A stretch of 40,675 nucleotides of DNA, taken from Chloroflexota bacterium. Its GTDB lineage: Bacteria > Chloroflexota > Dehalococcoidia > UBA1151 > TMED-70. The notes beneath the pieces are model-generated. The model was not told where the DNA came from and made no database searches. It worked only from the letters and a program-made list of their open reading frames with translations. The stretch lies in the NCBI GenBank assembly GCA_002711965.1, contig PASM01000008.1, forward strand, positions 1 to 40,675, given 5' to 3'. Positions within the stretch are counted from its first letter, which is position 1; each line of letters begins with the position of its first letter. Positions 16,708 to 26,956 of this stretch are shown one piece after another. The position numbers and the translations under genes were made by a program.

Positions 16708-17250
16708 ATGGCAAGTTCAGTTATTAAAAGATTTGGAAAAGCGATACTAGATATTGCAAAAGAGAAAAAAAACACAGATGTTTGGATTGAAAATTTTACT
16801 AGTTCAAAAGACATTATGTCTGATGATGATTTGAAGTCCTTTCTGATTTCTCCTGAAGTTCCTAATTCTGAAAAATATAAATCTATTGACACATTATTTA
16901 AGGATTATGATGAACTTTTTATAAATTTCTTAAAAGTTCTTATAACTAAAAGTCAAGTCAATTTTTATGAAGGAATTATGACTGAGTTTTTCAATCAAAA
17001 TCAAATCTCAGAAGGGAAAGTCTCAGCCACGATTACTTCATTTGTAGATTTGACAAAACAACAGGAAGAGCAAATTACAAAAAAAATATGTGATGTTTTC
17101 CAGGTAGAGGATGTTGATATAAGTAAAAAAATAGATCAATCTATTCTGGGAGGATACATTATAAAGGTGGGGGATACTATTATTGATTGCTCCACAAAAA
17201 ACAAACTAAATGATCTGCAAGATCATTTATTAAGATCAACTGCATTATAA
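16708..17250 (+). CDS. atpH: ATP synthase subunit delta
   Basis: A 180-residue delta (OSCP-type) subunit. The N-terminal helical bundle (about 1-105) starts VIKRFGKAILDIAKEKK, and the C-terminal part contains the family's hallmark, LGGYIIKVGDTIIDCSTKNKLNDL near residues 149-170. It joins subunit b to the top of the F1 head. Position between b and alpha is canonical. There is no strong ribosome-binding site; the short 6-base gap suggests translation follows on from atpF. No anomalies were seen. Confidence 0.93.
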   Translation: MASSVIKRFGKAILDIAKEKKNTDVWIENFTSSKDIMSDDDLKSFLISPEVPNSEKYKSIDTLFKDYDELFINFLKVLITKSQVNFYEGIMTEFFNQNQISEGKVSATITSFVDLTKQQEEQITKKICDVFQVEDVDISKKIDQSILGGYIIKVGDTIIDCSTKNKLNDLQDHLLRSTAL

Positions 17251-17265
17251 GTATGGAGAAAAATT

Positions 17266-18777
17266 ATGTCACCAAATAGCCAAGATATAGCATCAATAAT
17301 AAAGAGTCAAATTGAAGAATTTGGCGGAGATTTCAGCATGGTTGATATAGGAACTGTTGTTGAAGCCGGAGACGGTGTTGTTACGATACACGGTTTATCA
17401 AGTGTCAAAGTAAACGAGTTATTGCAATTTCCAAATGATATTATTGGACTTGCATTGAATCTCGAAGAAGATACTGTGGGAGCTGTGGTTTTAGGAGATT
17501 TCCTTTCAATTAAAGAGGGAGATGAAGTTAGGTCTACAGGTAGAATAGTAGAGGTCCCTGTTGGAGATAATATGCTTGGAAGAGTTATTGATCCTTTAGG
17601 CAGACCATTAGATGGTAAAGGAGATGTTTCTTCATCTGAATCTTTGCCAGTGGAAAAAATTGCCGCAGGTGTTGTTGAAAGAAAATCAGTTGATCAACCT
17701 GTTCAATTTGGACTAAAAATAGTTGATGCAATGGTACCTGTTGGAAGAGGGCAAAGAGAACTTGTAATTGGAGATAGAACAACTGGAAAAACATCTCTTT
17801 GTGTAGACGCACTAATAAACCAGAAAGATTCAGATATTATTGGAGTTTATGTAGCTATAGGTCAAAAAGCATCCAAAGTAGCATCTGTTGTAACTAGACT
17901 TGAAGAACAAGGTGCTTTGGAAAATACAATCGTAGTTACTGCTAACGCATCAGATTCAGCTGCACTTCAATATTTAGCTCCATATGCAGGAGTTACAATG
18001 GCTGAGTATTTTATGTCTCAAGGTAAAGATGTATTAATTGTTTATGATGACCTTAGTAAGCATGCTTGGGCTTATAGGCAAATGTCTCTGTTATTAAGAA
18101 GGCCTCCTGGAAGAGAGGCTTATCCTGGAGATGTTTTTTATCTTCATTCAAGGCTACTTGAGAGAGCTGCAAAACTTGATGATGCTTATGGTGGAGGATC
18201 AATAACAGCTCTTCCTATTATTGAAACTCAAGCTGGTGATGTTTCAGGATATATCCCAACAAATGTTATTTCAATTACAGACGGTCAATTATATCTAGAA
18301 CCTGATTTATTTAACTCTGGAATTAGACCTGCAGTAAACGCTGGTTTGTCAGTTACAAGAGTTGGTTCATCAGCTCAAAGAAAAGCAATGAAAGAAGTTT
18401 CAGGTTCTCTTAAAGGTGAAATGGCTCAATATGATTCATTGAAAACTTTTGCTCAATTTGGTACTGATGATTTAGATGCAATAACAAAACAACAATTAGC
18501 AAGAGGAGAGAGACTAACTGAGCTATTGAAACAAAATGAAAATGAACCTCTTCCTTTTGAAAATCAAGTTTCTATTTTTTACGCTGCAAATCAAGGGGCT
18601 TTAGATGATGTTGAAATCGAAAAAATTTCAGAATTTGAAAGAGGATGGTATGATTTTATATCTGCAAATATCCCAGATGTAATGAAGGCAATTTCTGATG
18701 AAGGTGAATTGTCAGATGAGACAAAAAAAGGATTAGATGGTGCAATTAAAACATATAAAGGAACCTTTGGGAATTAA
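17266..18777 (+). CDS. atpA: ATP synthase subunit alpha
   Basis: A 503-residue F1 subunit carrying the non-catalytic nucleotide site. The Walker A is GDRTTGKTS near residue 170; most bacteria have GDRQTGKT, so the glutamine is replaced by threonine. Other hallmarks are normal: [55 protein letters not shown] and the arginine-finger region [14 protein letters not shown] lies 7 bases before the ATG. Length matches the family. It alternates with beta in the head and supplies the arginine finger to the catalytic sites. Confidence 0.96.
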   Translation: MSPNSQDIASIIKSQIEEFGGDFSMVDIGTVVEAGDGVVTIHGLSSVKVNELLQFPNDIIGLALNLEEDTVGAVVLGDFLSIKEGDEVRSTGRIVEVPVGDNMLGRVIDPLGRPLDGKGDVSSSESLPVEKIAAGVVERKSVDQPVQFGLKIVDAMVPVGRGQRELVIGDRTTGKTSLCVDALINQKDSDIIGVYVAIGQKASKVASVVTRLEEQGALENTIVVTANASDSAALQYLAPYAGVTMAEYFMSQGKDVLIVYDDLSKHAWAYRQMSLLLRRPPGREAYPGDVFYLHSRLLERAAKLDDAYGGGSITALPIIETQAGDVSGYIPTNVISITDGQLYLEPDLFNSGIRPAVNAGLSVTRVGSSAQRKAMKEVSGSLKGEMAQYDSLKTFAQFGTDDLDAITKQQLARGERLTELLKQNENEPLPFENQVSIFYAANQGALDDVEIEKISEFERGWYDFISANIPDVMKAISDEGELSDETKKGLDGAIKTYKGTFGN

Positions 18778-18782
18778 AAAAA

Positions 18783-19643
18783 ATGCCTAGTACTAAAGAA
18801 TTAAGAGCAAGAATTAAATCTGTTTCAAATACAGCCAAAGTTACTGGTGCAATGCAACTTATTGCAGCTTCAAAGATGAGGAGAGCCCAGCAAAATGTTT
18901 TGATGGGTAAAAAGTATGCAGAAACTATTCAAAGTTTACTCTCAAATTTATCTTCATCTGTTGATTTAGAAAAAGTAAATATCCCTTTATTAGAAAATAG
19001 AGAAGTAAATAATAAGCTTATGATTTTAATTACACCTGACAGAGGTTTGGCAGGAGCTTTAGTGGGAAATATAAATAGGAAAGCAATAGAAGTTATTCAA
19101 TCTTCTGAAGAAAAATACAGTATCCTTTCTGTAGGTAGAAAAGGATATAGATTCTTAAATTCAAGAGATCAAGAAATAGTTGATCAACTTGAAATACCAG
19201 ATAAACCTGAAATGTCAGATACTTTAAAAGTTTCAGATTTTGCAATTGAAGGATTTTTAGAAGGTAAATGGGATCAAGTTGATTTAGTTTATAGTGAATT
19301 TATAAATACAACTTCTCAGATTCCAAAAGTTCAAACTGTTTTACCTATTTCAAATAATGAAGAAACAGAAGAAGGTATAAGCGACTATATTTATGAACCT
19401 TCTGATTATGAAGTTCTTATTGAACTTACTCCAAAATATGTAAGATCTCAAATATTTCAATCAATTCTTGAGTCATTTGCGAGTGAGCACTCCGCAAGGA
19501 TGGTAGCTATGCAAAATGCTACAGATAATGCTAATGAATTAATTGGTGAATTGACTTTAGATCTCAATAAAGCAAGGCAAGAAACAATAACTGCAGAATT
19601 ACTTGATTTAATAGGTGGAATTTCTGCACTAGAAGGAAAATAA
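18783..19643 (+). CDS. atpG: ATP synthase subunit gamma
   Basis: A 286-residue central-stalk rotor subunit. The N-terminal helix STKELRARIKSVSNTAKVTGAM and the C-terminal helix ending ELLDLIGGISALEGK form the coiled coil that turns inside the head. ITPDRGLAGALVGNINR near residue 80 matches the conserved core ('TSDRGLCGxxN'). The start is 5 bases after the atpA stop, with only an A-rich run upstream. Length is normal, and there is no sign of the extra redox-sensing insertion seen in plant and cyanobacterial gamma. Confidence 0.94.
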   Translation: MPSTKELRARIKSVSNTAKVTGAMQLIAASKMRRAQQNVLMGKKYAETIQSLLSNLSSSVDLEKVNIPLLENREVNNKLMILITPDRGLAGALVGNINRKAIEVIQSSEEKYSILSVGRKGYRFLNSRDQEIVDQLEIPDKPEMSDTLKVSDFAIEGFLEGKWDQVDLVYSEFINTTSQIPKVQTVLPISNNEETEEGISDYIYEPSDYEVLIELTPKYVRSQIFQSILESFASEHSARMVAMQNATDNANELIGELTLDLNKARQETITAELLDLIGGISALEGK

Positions 19644-21074
<1,431 letters not shown>

Positions 21075-21076
21075 AC

Positions 21077-21340
21077 ATGGCAGACAATATTAAGGTTAAT
21101 ATAGTATCGCCTAGTGGTGAAGTTTTTTCAGGAGAAGCTGTTAGCGTTCAAGTTCCTGGTTCTTTAGGTCAAATGACAATATTGCCAAAACATGCTGCAA
21201 TTTTGTCTTCATTATCTAAAGGGACAATAACTGTAAATACAACCCAAGGAAAAAATACGGATTTCGTAATTGAATCAGGGTTTATAGAAAATATTAATGA
21301 TTCTTTAACGATAATTATAGAAAATATTATAGAAAATTAG
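21077..21340 (+). CDS. atpC: ATP synthase subunit epsilon, N-terminal domain only
   Basis: At 87 residues this contains only the ten-stranded beta-sandwich, from VNIVSPSGEVFSGEAVSV through PGSLGQMTILPKHAAILSSL to the end of the VIESGFIENINDSLTII strand. The usual ~45-50-residue C-terminal helical hairpin, which can extend into F1 and block ATP hydrolysis, is absent. The stop is followed by a T-tract and then by an opposed gene, so nothing downstream in any frame could restore it. The start lies 2 bases after the atpD stop with no ribosome-binding site. It should still couple gamma to the c-ring, because that role belongs to the beta-sandwich. Confidence 0.9.
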   Translation: MADNIKVNIVSPSGEVFSGEAVSVQVPGSLGQMTILPKHAAILSSLSKGTITVNTTQGKNTDFVIESGFIENINDSLTIIIENIIEN

Positions 21341-21353
21341 TTTTTTTTTGTAC

Positions 21354-21509
21354 TTAAGCTACTTTAGGCTGAGTTTTCCTAAGTAATTCTAAAGCTTCTG
21401 ATTTGGAAATTTCTTTACTGCACTGAATGCATGATAAATGAAATTTTCCATCGTAATCAGTATTTATTTCAATATCTCCGCCACATGGGCAACATTTAGA
21501 ATAAATCAC
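21354..21509 (-). CDS. Small zinc-ribbon protein (51 aa)
   Basis: A short gene starting with GTG at 21509 and preceded by GAAGGA 8 bases upstream, a strong ribosome-binding site. The 51-residue product has two cysteine knuckles, CCPCGG (Cys6, 7, 9) and CIQC (Cys27, 30), separated by a strand-forming segment (DIEINTDYDGKFHLS), then a basic tail. This is the layout of a minimal zinc ribbon. It is tail-to-tail with atpC and divergent from hspR. Function is unknown; nucleic-acid binding or a small regulatory role is possible. Ribosome-binding site, paired cysteines and intact frame make chance unlikely. Confidence 0.7.
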   Translation of the reverse strand: MIYSKCCPCGGDIEINTDYDGKFHLSCIQCSKEISKSEALELLRKTQPKVA

Positions 21510-21659
21510 TATTGTTTTCCTTCTTAATATTTATATTTTCCAAGAAATTATAATATACGTGCTTTTAAAAATAATCAAGCAAATAAAAATATAATTCGTT
21601 AACAAAATGTAAACTTTTTTTTGAACAGAAATATTTGATCGATTTCGTAAATATAGAAA

Positions 21660-21678
21660 TTGACACATGTCGTGTTAA
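21660..21678 (+). promoter_or_regulatory. Candidate operator for HspR over the -35 region
   Basis: The imperfect palindrome TTGACAC-ATGTC-GTGTTAA overlaps the -35 box and spacer. It differs from the actinobacterial HAIR sequence (CTTGAGT-N7-ACTCAAG) and from CIRCE (TTAGCACTC-N9-GAGTGCTAA). Its position suits a repressor, and the first gene encodes an HspR-like repressor. Confidence 0.5.
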
Positions 21679-21688
21679 GTATTATTAT
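21660..21688 (+). promoter_or_regulatory. Promoter of the hspR-grpE-dnaK operon
   Basis: TTGACA (21660-21665) and TATTAT (21683-21688) are exactly 17 bases apart, close to the sigma-70 consensus. The start site would fall near 21695, just before the AAGGGAG ribosome-binding site (21696-21702), so the leader is very short. Confidence 0.75.
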
Positions 21689-21708
21689 ATGTATTAAGGG
21701 AGTTTTAT

Positions 21709-22149
21709 ATGGTTAATAGAGGTTGGATAGTATCAAAATCTCTTACTGTGTCTAACATAAGATCAGAGAATGATTCGACTCTTGAAGTTAATTCAGATCC
21801 TGTTGTTGGTGTTTACACTATAAGTGTTGCTTCTCATCTTATTTCTATGCATCCAAATACTCTAAGAAAATATGATAGAAATGGTTTAGTAAAACCTTCT
21901 AGAACTGACGGTAGAAGAAGATTGTATTCAGAAAATGATCTTCTTAGACTCAGAATTGTAAAATTATTAACTGAAAGATATGGATTAAACCTTGAAGGAG
22001 CAAAGTTAGTGTTAGCGCTGTCTATTAGAATTAAAGAAGTGGTTGATCTATTGGAACAAGGTGTTAATAATCAGGTTTATAAAAATTCTGCTAAAGTTGC
22101 TTCTAAAGAATTGCGCCAACTTTTTCTAGATTTAGGGATTAAAATTTAA
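21709..22149 (+). CDS. hspR: HspR-type MerR-family heat-shock repressor
   Basis: A 146-residue MerR-family protein. Residues ~36-105 form the winged-helix domain: VYTISVASHLISMHPNTLRKYDR, then GLVKPSRTDGRRRLYSENDL and ERYGLNLEGAKLVL. The MHP-x-TLR-x-YDR and YGLNLEGA segments are those of HspR, which represses dnaK operons and is thought to sense free DnaK. The first ~34 residues are an extra unconserved N-terminus; an ATG at 21709 with AAGGGAG six bases upstream supports the long start. It leads hspR-grpE-dnaK, whereas actinobacteria have dnaK-grpE-dnaJ-hspR, so the regulator comes first here. The C-terminal ~40 residues are basic and helical. Confidence 0.85.
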   Translation: MVNRGWIVSKSLTVSNIRSENDSTLEVNSDPVVGVYTISVASHLISMHPNTLRKYDRNGLVKPSRTDGRRRLYSENDLLRLRIVKLLTERYGLNLEGAKLVLALSIRIKEVVDLLEQGVNNQVYKNSAKVASKELRQLFLDLGIKI

Positions 22150-22151
22150 TT

Positions 22152-22658
22152 ATGGCAAAAGAATCAAAAAAAGATAAGGAAATAAAAAATCTTGAAGAGA
22201 AATTGAGTGAATTATATTCAGAAAAAGAAAAATATCTGGATATTGCTCAAAGAGCACAAGCTGATTTAGTTAATTATAGAAAAAAAGTTACACTGGATAT
22301 TAAAGAATCTGATGACAGAGCGCAAAGAAAAATCTTTATGCAAATAATTAATGTTCTTGATCAGTTTAGTATGGCACTCTCTTCAAAAGTAGACACTAAA
22401 ACTTATAAATCATGGATACAAGGAATAGAATCTGTTAATAGTAATTTCAAATCACTTTTATCTTCTTTTGATTTTGTTGAAATAAACTTAAGTAAAGGCG
22501 ATAAATTTGACCCAAATAATCACGAGGCAATTTCTAGAATTGAAACAGATGAATTTGAGGAAGGAGAAATTGTTCGACAACTATCTCCAGGTTATAAACA
22601 TAAAGAATATCTACTAAGACCAATCTTAGTAGAAATAGCATTTAAGAAGAAAGATTAA
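22152..22658 (+). CDS. grpE: Nucleotide exchange factor GrpE
   Basis: A 168-residue GrpE. The N-terminal ~60 residues are a charged coiled coil ending in [19 protein letters not shown], the family's dimerising helix. The C-terminal beta domain, including [10 protein letters not shown] and [17 protein letters not shown], binds DnaK. It releases ADP from DnaK to reset the chaperone cycle. It starts 2 bases after the hspR stop with no ribosome-binding site of its own, implying coupling, and ends 13 bases before dnaK. Length is normal for a short GrpE. No dnaJ is found in the window, so that partner is encoded elsewhere. Confidence 0.92.
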   Translation: MAKESKKDKEIKNLEEKLSELYSEKEKYLDIAQRAQADLVNYRKKVTLDIKESDDRAQRKIFMQIINVLDQFSMALSSKVDTKTYKSWIQGIESVNSNFKSLLSSFDFVEINLSKGDKFDPNNHEAISRIETDEFEEGEIVRQLSPGYKHKEYLLRPILVEIAFKKKD

Positions 22659-22671
22659 GAAAGGAAATAAA

Positions 22672-24564
22672 ATGGCAAAAGTAATAGGAATAGATCTAGG
22701 AACCACTAACTCTGCAATGGCAGTTATGGAATCTGGAGAACCAATAGTGATTGAAAATAATGAAGGAAAAAGAACTACTCCTTCTGTTGTAGCATTGAAT
22801 ACAAAATCTGATGAAAGATTTGTTGGAGAAACTGCAAAAAGACAGTCAATCACTAATCCTGAAAATACTGTATATTCTGCAAAAAGATTTATTGGAAGAA
22901 GATTTAATCAAACAGAAATGAAAAATGAAAACAGCAGAGTCTCTTATAAATTAGATAAAAGAGCTAATGGTGATGTTGGAATAAAGCTAGGAGAAAAAGA
23001 CCATGCTCCAGCTGAAATTTCTGCAATGGTGCTTAGAAAATTAAAAGAGGATGCAGAGAGTAAACTTGGAGATAAAGTAGACCAAGCTGTAATTACTGTT
23101 CCAGCATATTTTAATGATTCTCAAAGAGAAGCTACAAAAGTTGCGGGACAAATAGCAGGATTAGAAGTTCTAAGAATAATAAATGAGCCTACAGCTGCTT
23201 CACTAGCATATGGTCTTGATAAAGAAGGGGACAGGACTATTGCAGTTTATGACTTAGGAGGCGGAACCTTTGATATAACAATACTTCAGCTAGGAGATGG
23301 TGTGTTTGAAGTAAAGTCGACCAATGGAGATACTCAGCTTGGAGGAGATGATTTTGATAACGTGATTGTTGATTTCATTTGTGAAGATTTTAAAAATGAA
23401 AACTCTATAGATTTGAAATCAGACCCTGCAGCCTTACAAAGAATCAGAGTTGAAGCAGAAAGAGCTAAAATTGAATTATCTTCTGTAAATCAAACAGAAA
23501 TTAATTTACCTTTTATTACAGCAGATTCTAATGGTCCAAAACATCTTCAGCTAAATCTCAATAGATCAAAGTTAGAAGAACTAACTTCACTACTAGTAGA
23601 AAAAACAGTAAAACCAACTTTATCTGCCCTAAAGGATGCTGAAGCAAAGCCTGCAGACATAGATGAGGTTGTTTTAGTTGGAGGAATGACAAGAATGCCA
23701 CTTGTTTCAGAAAAGGTAAAAGAGTTATTTAAGAAAGAGCCAAACAAAACAATTAATCCAGATGAAGTGGTTGCACTAGGTGCAGCAATTCAAGCAGGAG
23801 TTCTTCAAGGAGATGTAAAGGATGTTTTATTACTTGATGTAACTCCATTGACTCTTGGTATAGAAACTTTAGGAGGAGTAAAGACTCCTTTAATAGAGAG
23901 AAATACAACAATCCCTACATCAAAGACAGAAACCTTTACTACAGCTGCTGATAATCAACCTTCTGTAGAAATACATGTTGTACAAGGTGAAAGAGAAATG
24001 GCTAATGATAATGTTTCTATAGGTAGATTTTCTTTAGATGGTATACAGCCAGCACCTAGAGGTGTACCTCAGATAGATGTTACTTTTGATATTGATGCTG
24101 ATGGAATAGTTACTGTAATGGCTAAAGATAGAGCAACAAATAAAGAGCAGAAAATTACTATAACAGGCCGTTCAGGAATGTCAGATGATGAAATAGATAA
24201 AATTGTTAAAGATGCTGAAAAATTTGCTGAAGAAGATCAGAAAAAGAAGGCTAATATTGAGTCAAAAAATTCTGCTGAAGCTGTGATTTATCAATCTGAA
24301 AAACTAATAAAAGAAAATTCAGACAAAGTACCAGAAGAAATCACAAAAGAATTGCAAGATGAAGTAGATATACTCAAAGCTGCAATTGCTAAAGAAGATT
24401 CAGAATCTGAAGAGATAAACGAAAGTATAGAAAAAGTAAACTTGGCTTTACAAAAATTCGGCCAAAATTTACCTCAGCAAGAAAATGATCCTTCAGACCC
24501 TTCAAAAACTGATGACAAATCTGATGAAGATGATACTGTTGATGGTGAATATAAAGAAGTCTAG
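22672..24564 (+). CDS. dnaK: Molecular chaperone DnaK (Hsp70)
   Basis: A full-length 630-residue Hsp70. The ATPase domain opens [27 protein letters not shown] motif ([14 protein letters not shown]) lies near residue 193 and [10 protein letters not shown] near 335. The substrate domain starts after [19 protein letters not shown], and the last ~30 residues are acidic, as is usual ([14 protein letters not shown]). It refolds client proteins with DnaJ and GrpE. AAGGA lies 7 bases before the ATG. Regulation by the HspR-like repressor at the head of the operon is expected. Confidence 0.97.
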   Translation: MAKVIGIDLGTTNSAMAVMESGEPIVIENNEGKRTTPSVVALNTKSDERFVGETAKRQSITNPENTVYSAKRFIGRRFNQTEMKNENSRVSYKLDKRANGDVGIKLGEKDHAPAEISAMVLRKLKEDAESKLGDKVDQAVITVPAYFNDSQREATKVAGQIAGLEVLRIINEPTAASLAYGLDKEGDRTIAVYDLGGGTFDITILQLGDGVFEVKSTNGDTQLGGDDFDNVIVDFICEDFKNENSIDLKSDPAALQRIRVEAERAKIELSSVNQTEINLPFITADSNGPKHLQLNLNRSKLEELTSLLVEKTVKPTLSALKDAEAKPADIDEVVLVGGMTRMPLVSEKVKELFKKEPNKTINPDEVVALGAAIQAGVLQGDVKDVLLLDVTPLTLGIETLGGVKTPLIERNTTIPTSKTETFTTAADNQPSVEIHVVQGEREMANDNVSIGRFSLDGIQPAPRGVPQIDVTFDIDADGIVTVMAKDRATNKEQKITITGRSGMSDDEIDKIVKDAEKFAEEDQKKKANIESKNSAEAVIYQSEKLIKENSDKVPEEITKELQDEVDILKAAIAKEDSESEEINESIEKVNLALQKFGQNLPQQENDPSDPSKTDDKSDEDDTVDGEYKEV

Positions 24565-24572
24565 GGGCACAT

Positions 24573-25427
24573 ATGAAAATTTATCAAATTGGCAAAAAAG
24601 TTTTTGTAGAAGATGGTAAAAATCTAAAAGATATTACTAAATTAAGACCATCCATAAAATCATCAATAGATTTAATTAAGGTTGCATTAGGTAATGACCT
24701 TTCTGTTTCTGAGTATCTCAAAAAAACAATGGGTACAAAAGAAGATGGAACACCTGTTTCTGTCCTTTCGAGTGCAAGAATTCCAATAGATTCTCCTGAA
24801 ACATGGGCATTCGGTGTTACATATGAAGATTCTATGAAGGAAAGGCAAGCTGAATCTGATACTCCAGATGTTTATGGCAAGGTTTATACAGCAGATAGAC
24901 CAGAAGCATTTTTTAAGAGTACTTTATCTAGACTTAAGGGTCCAAATGACCAAGTAGGTATTAGAAAAGATTCTACCTGGGATGTTCCAGAACCCGAACT
25001 TACGTTTATTGTTTTTCATGGAAAAATAGTAGGATTTACAGTTGGAAATGATATGTCTAGTAGATCAATAGAAGGAGAGAATCCTTTATATATACCCCAA
25101 GCTAAGATTTATAACAATTCAGCATCAATTGGTCCTTGCTGGGTTCCAATAGAATTATTAGATTACAATAATTTGAATGTTGAAATGGTAATAAAGAGAA
25201 ATTCTAAAGAAGTATTTTCAGGATCTGGAAATACTAACCTTATGAAAAGAAAGTGTGATGAATTAAATGAGTGGCTTCATACAAGTAATGATATACCTGA
25301 TGGAACTACTGTAATGACAGGAACTGGAACTATTCCTCCTGAGGAATTTACATTAAAAGCTGGAGATGAAATCTCTATTACAATAGAAAATATAGGAACT
25401 TTGGTAAATACAGTAATTGAAGTTTAA
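24573..25427 (+). CDS. Fumarylacetoacetate hydrolase family protein
   Basis: A 284-residue FAH-fold enzyme. Metal ligands are E140 and E142 in VPEPELTF and D160 in GNDMSSRS; PDVYGKVYTADRPEAFFK lies upstream, and TGTGTIPPEEFTLKAGDEISI completes the active-site wall. The RPEAFFK segment and size recall 2-keto-3-deoxy sugar-acid dehydratases/hydrolases of the family as much as fumarylacetoacetase itself. A role in sugar-acid or aromatic breakdown is inferred, and would fit the enolase-superfamily gene 6 kb away. It begins 8 bases after the dnaK stop, so it may be read through from the heat-shock operon. Its stop overlaps the pyruvate kinase stop by 4 bases on the opposite strand. Confidence 0.82.
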   Translation: MKIYQIGKKVFVEDGKNLKDITKLRPSIKSSIDLIKVALGNDLSVSEYLKKTMGTKEDGTPVSVLSSARIPIDSPETWAFGVTYEDSMKERQAESDTPDVYGKVYTADRPEAFFKSTLSRLKGPNDQVGIRKDSTWDVPEPELTFIVFHGKIVGFTVGNDMSSRSIEGENPLYIPQAKIYNNSASIGPCWVPIELLDYNNLNVEMVIKRNSKEVFSGSGNTNLMKRKCDELNEWLHTSNDIPDGTTVMTGTGTIPPEEFTLKAGDEISITIENIGTLVNTVIEV

Positions 25428-26860
25428 GAAATATTTATAACTCTAATTAAGTTTGTATTTCCTTTTACTCCAATAGGAAGACCCGCAACTACTACTATAG
25501 TGTCTCCTATAGAAGCTAAATTTAGTTCTTTGACTATATCATTTGCGTATTCAAACATTTCTTCAATTTGGTCGAAATTAGAAACATTTATAGTGTTAAC
25601 TCCCCATCTTAATCCTAGGTTTATTTCTGCACTCAAATCAGGAGAAAGTGCAATTACAGATTGAGAAGGCCTATAAGAAGCAACTCTTGCAGCTGTTGAG
25701 CCAGATTCTGTAAATGCAACAATTAATTTTGATTCTAATTGTTCTGCTATACTTGCGGCACCATGTGCTATAAGTTCATCAACATGATTTGAATCTGAAG
25801 AATTTATATTTTCTAATTTGAGATTTCTGATGTAGTTGTTGTTTATATTTTTTTCAGCAATATCAGAAATTTCTCTCATGAATTCTACAGCTCTTATAGG
25901 ATAGTTTCCAACTGATGTTTCTCCAGATAACATAATTGCATCTGTACCATCTAAAACAGCGTTATGCACGTCTGTAGATTCTGCTCTAGTTGGTTGGGGG
26001 TTTTCCGTCATTGACTCCAACATTTGAGTTGCGGTAATAACCTCTTTTCCTTTTTTATTTGAAAGGTTAATAATATATTTTTGTGCAGATGGGACTTCAG
26101 AAATTGGAAGATGAACACCTAAATCTCCTCTAGCAACCATAACTACATCTGAATTATCAATTATTTCTTCCAAATTATCTAATGCTTTTTGCAATTCTAT
26201 TTTAGATATAATTCTTAGTTTTTTATCACCTAATTTTTCTTTAACTCTTTTTATATCTTCTGCATTTCTTACATAAGAGAGTCCAATGTAGTCTATATCA
26301 TTTGTAATGACAAAATTTAATGCACTTTCTGTTTCTTCTGTGAAATAATCTAGCATTGATGGATAACCTCTTGCTACTACGGCTTTATTACTACTTATTT
26401 TTCCTGACAATTTTACTTTGGTTTCTAATTGAGTTTGATTTTTCCCTGTAACTTCCAGCTCAACAGCACCATCGTCAATCATTAATATTGCACCTTTTTC
26501 TACATCATAATTTAAGCCAGATGGCCAAATATTTAACAATTTTGATTCAAGTTTTTCATTATCACATTCGAATATAATTTTTTGATTTTCTGTGACTTCC
26601 ATAATTCCATTTTCAATTTCACCTACTCTATATTTTGGTCCAGGAAGATCAGCCAAAATTGGAAGATATATTTTACGATTTTTTGCAGCTTCTCTTAAGT
26701 TAGAAATTATTTTTTTATGATCACTTTGGTTTCCGTGTGAAAGATTCATTCTGGCAACATTCATGCCAGCGTCAATTAATCCTTCAATAATTTCAACGGA
26801 TTCTGAGGAAGGGCCTATAGTACATACTATTTTGGTTTTTTTTAATATACTTTTTTGCAT
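25424..26860 (-). CDS. pyk: Pyruvate kinase
   Basis: A 478-residue enzyme making ATP and pyruvate from phosphoenolpyruvate. It opens TKIVCTIGPSSES, has NLSHGN for substrate binding, the catalytic lysine in IISKIELQ near residue 222, VARGDLGV near 245, and QPTRAESTDVHNAVLDGTDAIML with the following SGETSVGNYP. The C-terminal regulatory domain (about 345-478) is complete. IEL replaces the usual IEN after the catalytic lysine. Convergent overlap with the FAH-family gene uses the palindrome TTAA to give both stop codons. The start is divergent from the coiled-coil gene. No terminator fits between the convergent genes. Confidence 0.94.
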   Translation of the reverse strand: MQKSILKKTKIVCTIGPSSESVEIIEGLIDAGMNVARMNLSHGNQSDHKKIISNLREAAKNRKIYLPILADLPGPKYRVGEIENGIMEVTENQKIIFECDNEKLESKLLNIWPSGLNYDVEKGAILMIDDGAVELEVTGKNQTQLETKVKLSGKISSNKAVVARGYPSMLDYFTEETESALNFVITNDIDYIGLSYVRNAEDIKRVKEKLGDKKLRIISKIELQKALDNLEEIIDNSDVVMVARGDLGVHLPISEVPSAQKYIINLSNKKGKEVITATQMLESMTENPQPTRAESTDVHNAVLDGTDAIMLSGETSVGNYPIRAVEFMREISDIAEKNINNNYIRNLKLENINSSDSNHVDELIAHGAASIAEQLESKLIVAFTESGSTAARVASYRPSQSVIALSPDLSAEINLGLRWGVNTINVSNFDQIEEMFEYANDIVKELNLASIGDTIVVVAGLPIGVKGNTNLIRVINIS

Positions 26861-26890
26861 AATTTATAAAATATTTTTATAGAAATAGAA

Positions 26891-26918
26891 TTCAATTAAG
26901 ATTTATATATCGTATTAT
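26891..26918 (+). promoter_or_regulatory. Candidate promoter for the coiled-coil/recombinase-like gene pair
   Basis: TTCAAT (26891-26896) and TATTAT (26913-26918) are 16 bases apart in a very AT-rich stretch. A GAGGG ribosome-binding site follows a short leader before the ATG at 26957. Weak evidence because of base composition. Confidence 0.3.
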
Positions 26919-26956
26919 ATATTATAGTTATAGAAGAGAATCTAATAGAGGGTGTT

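Noticed and set aside
21341..21349. T9 run as an atpC terminator
   Set aside because: No GC-containing stem precedes it, so intrinsic termination is not supported.
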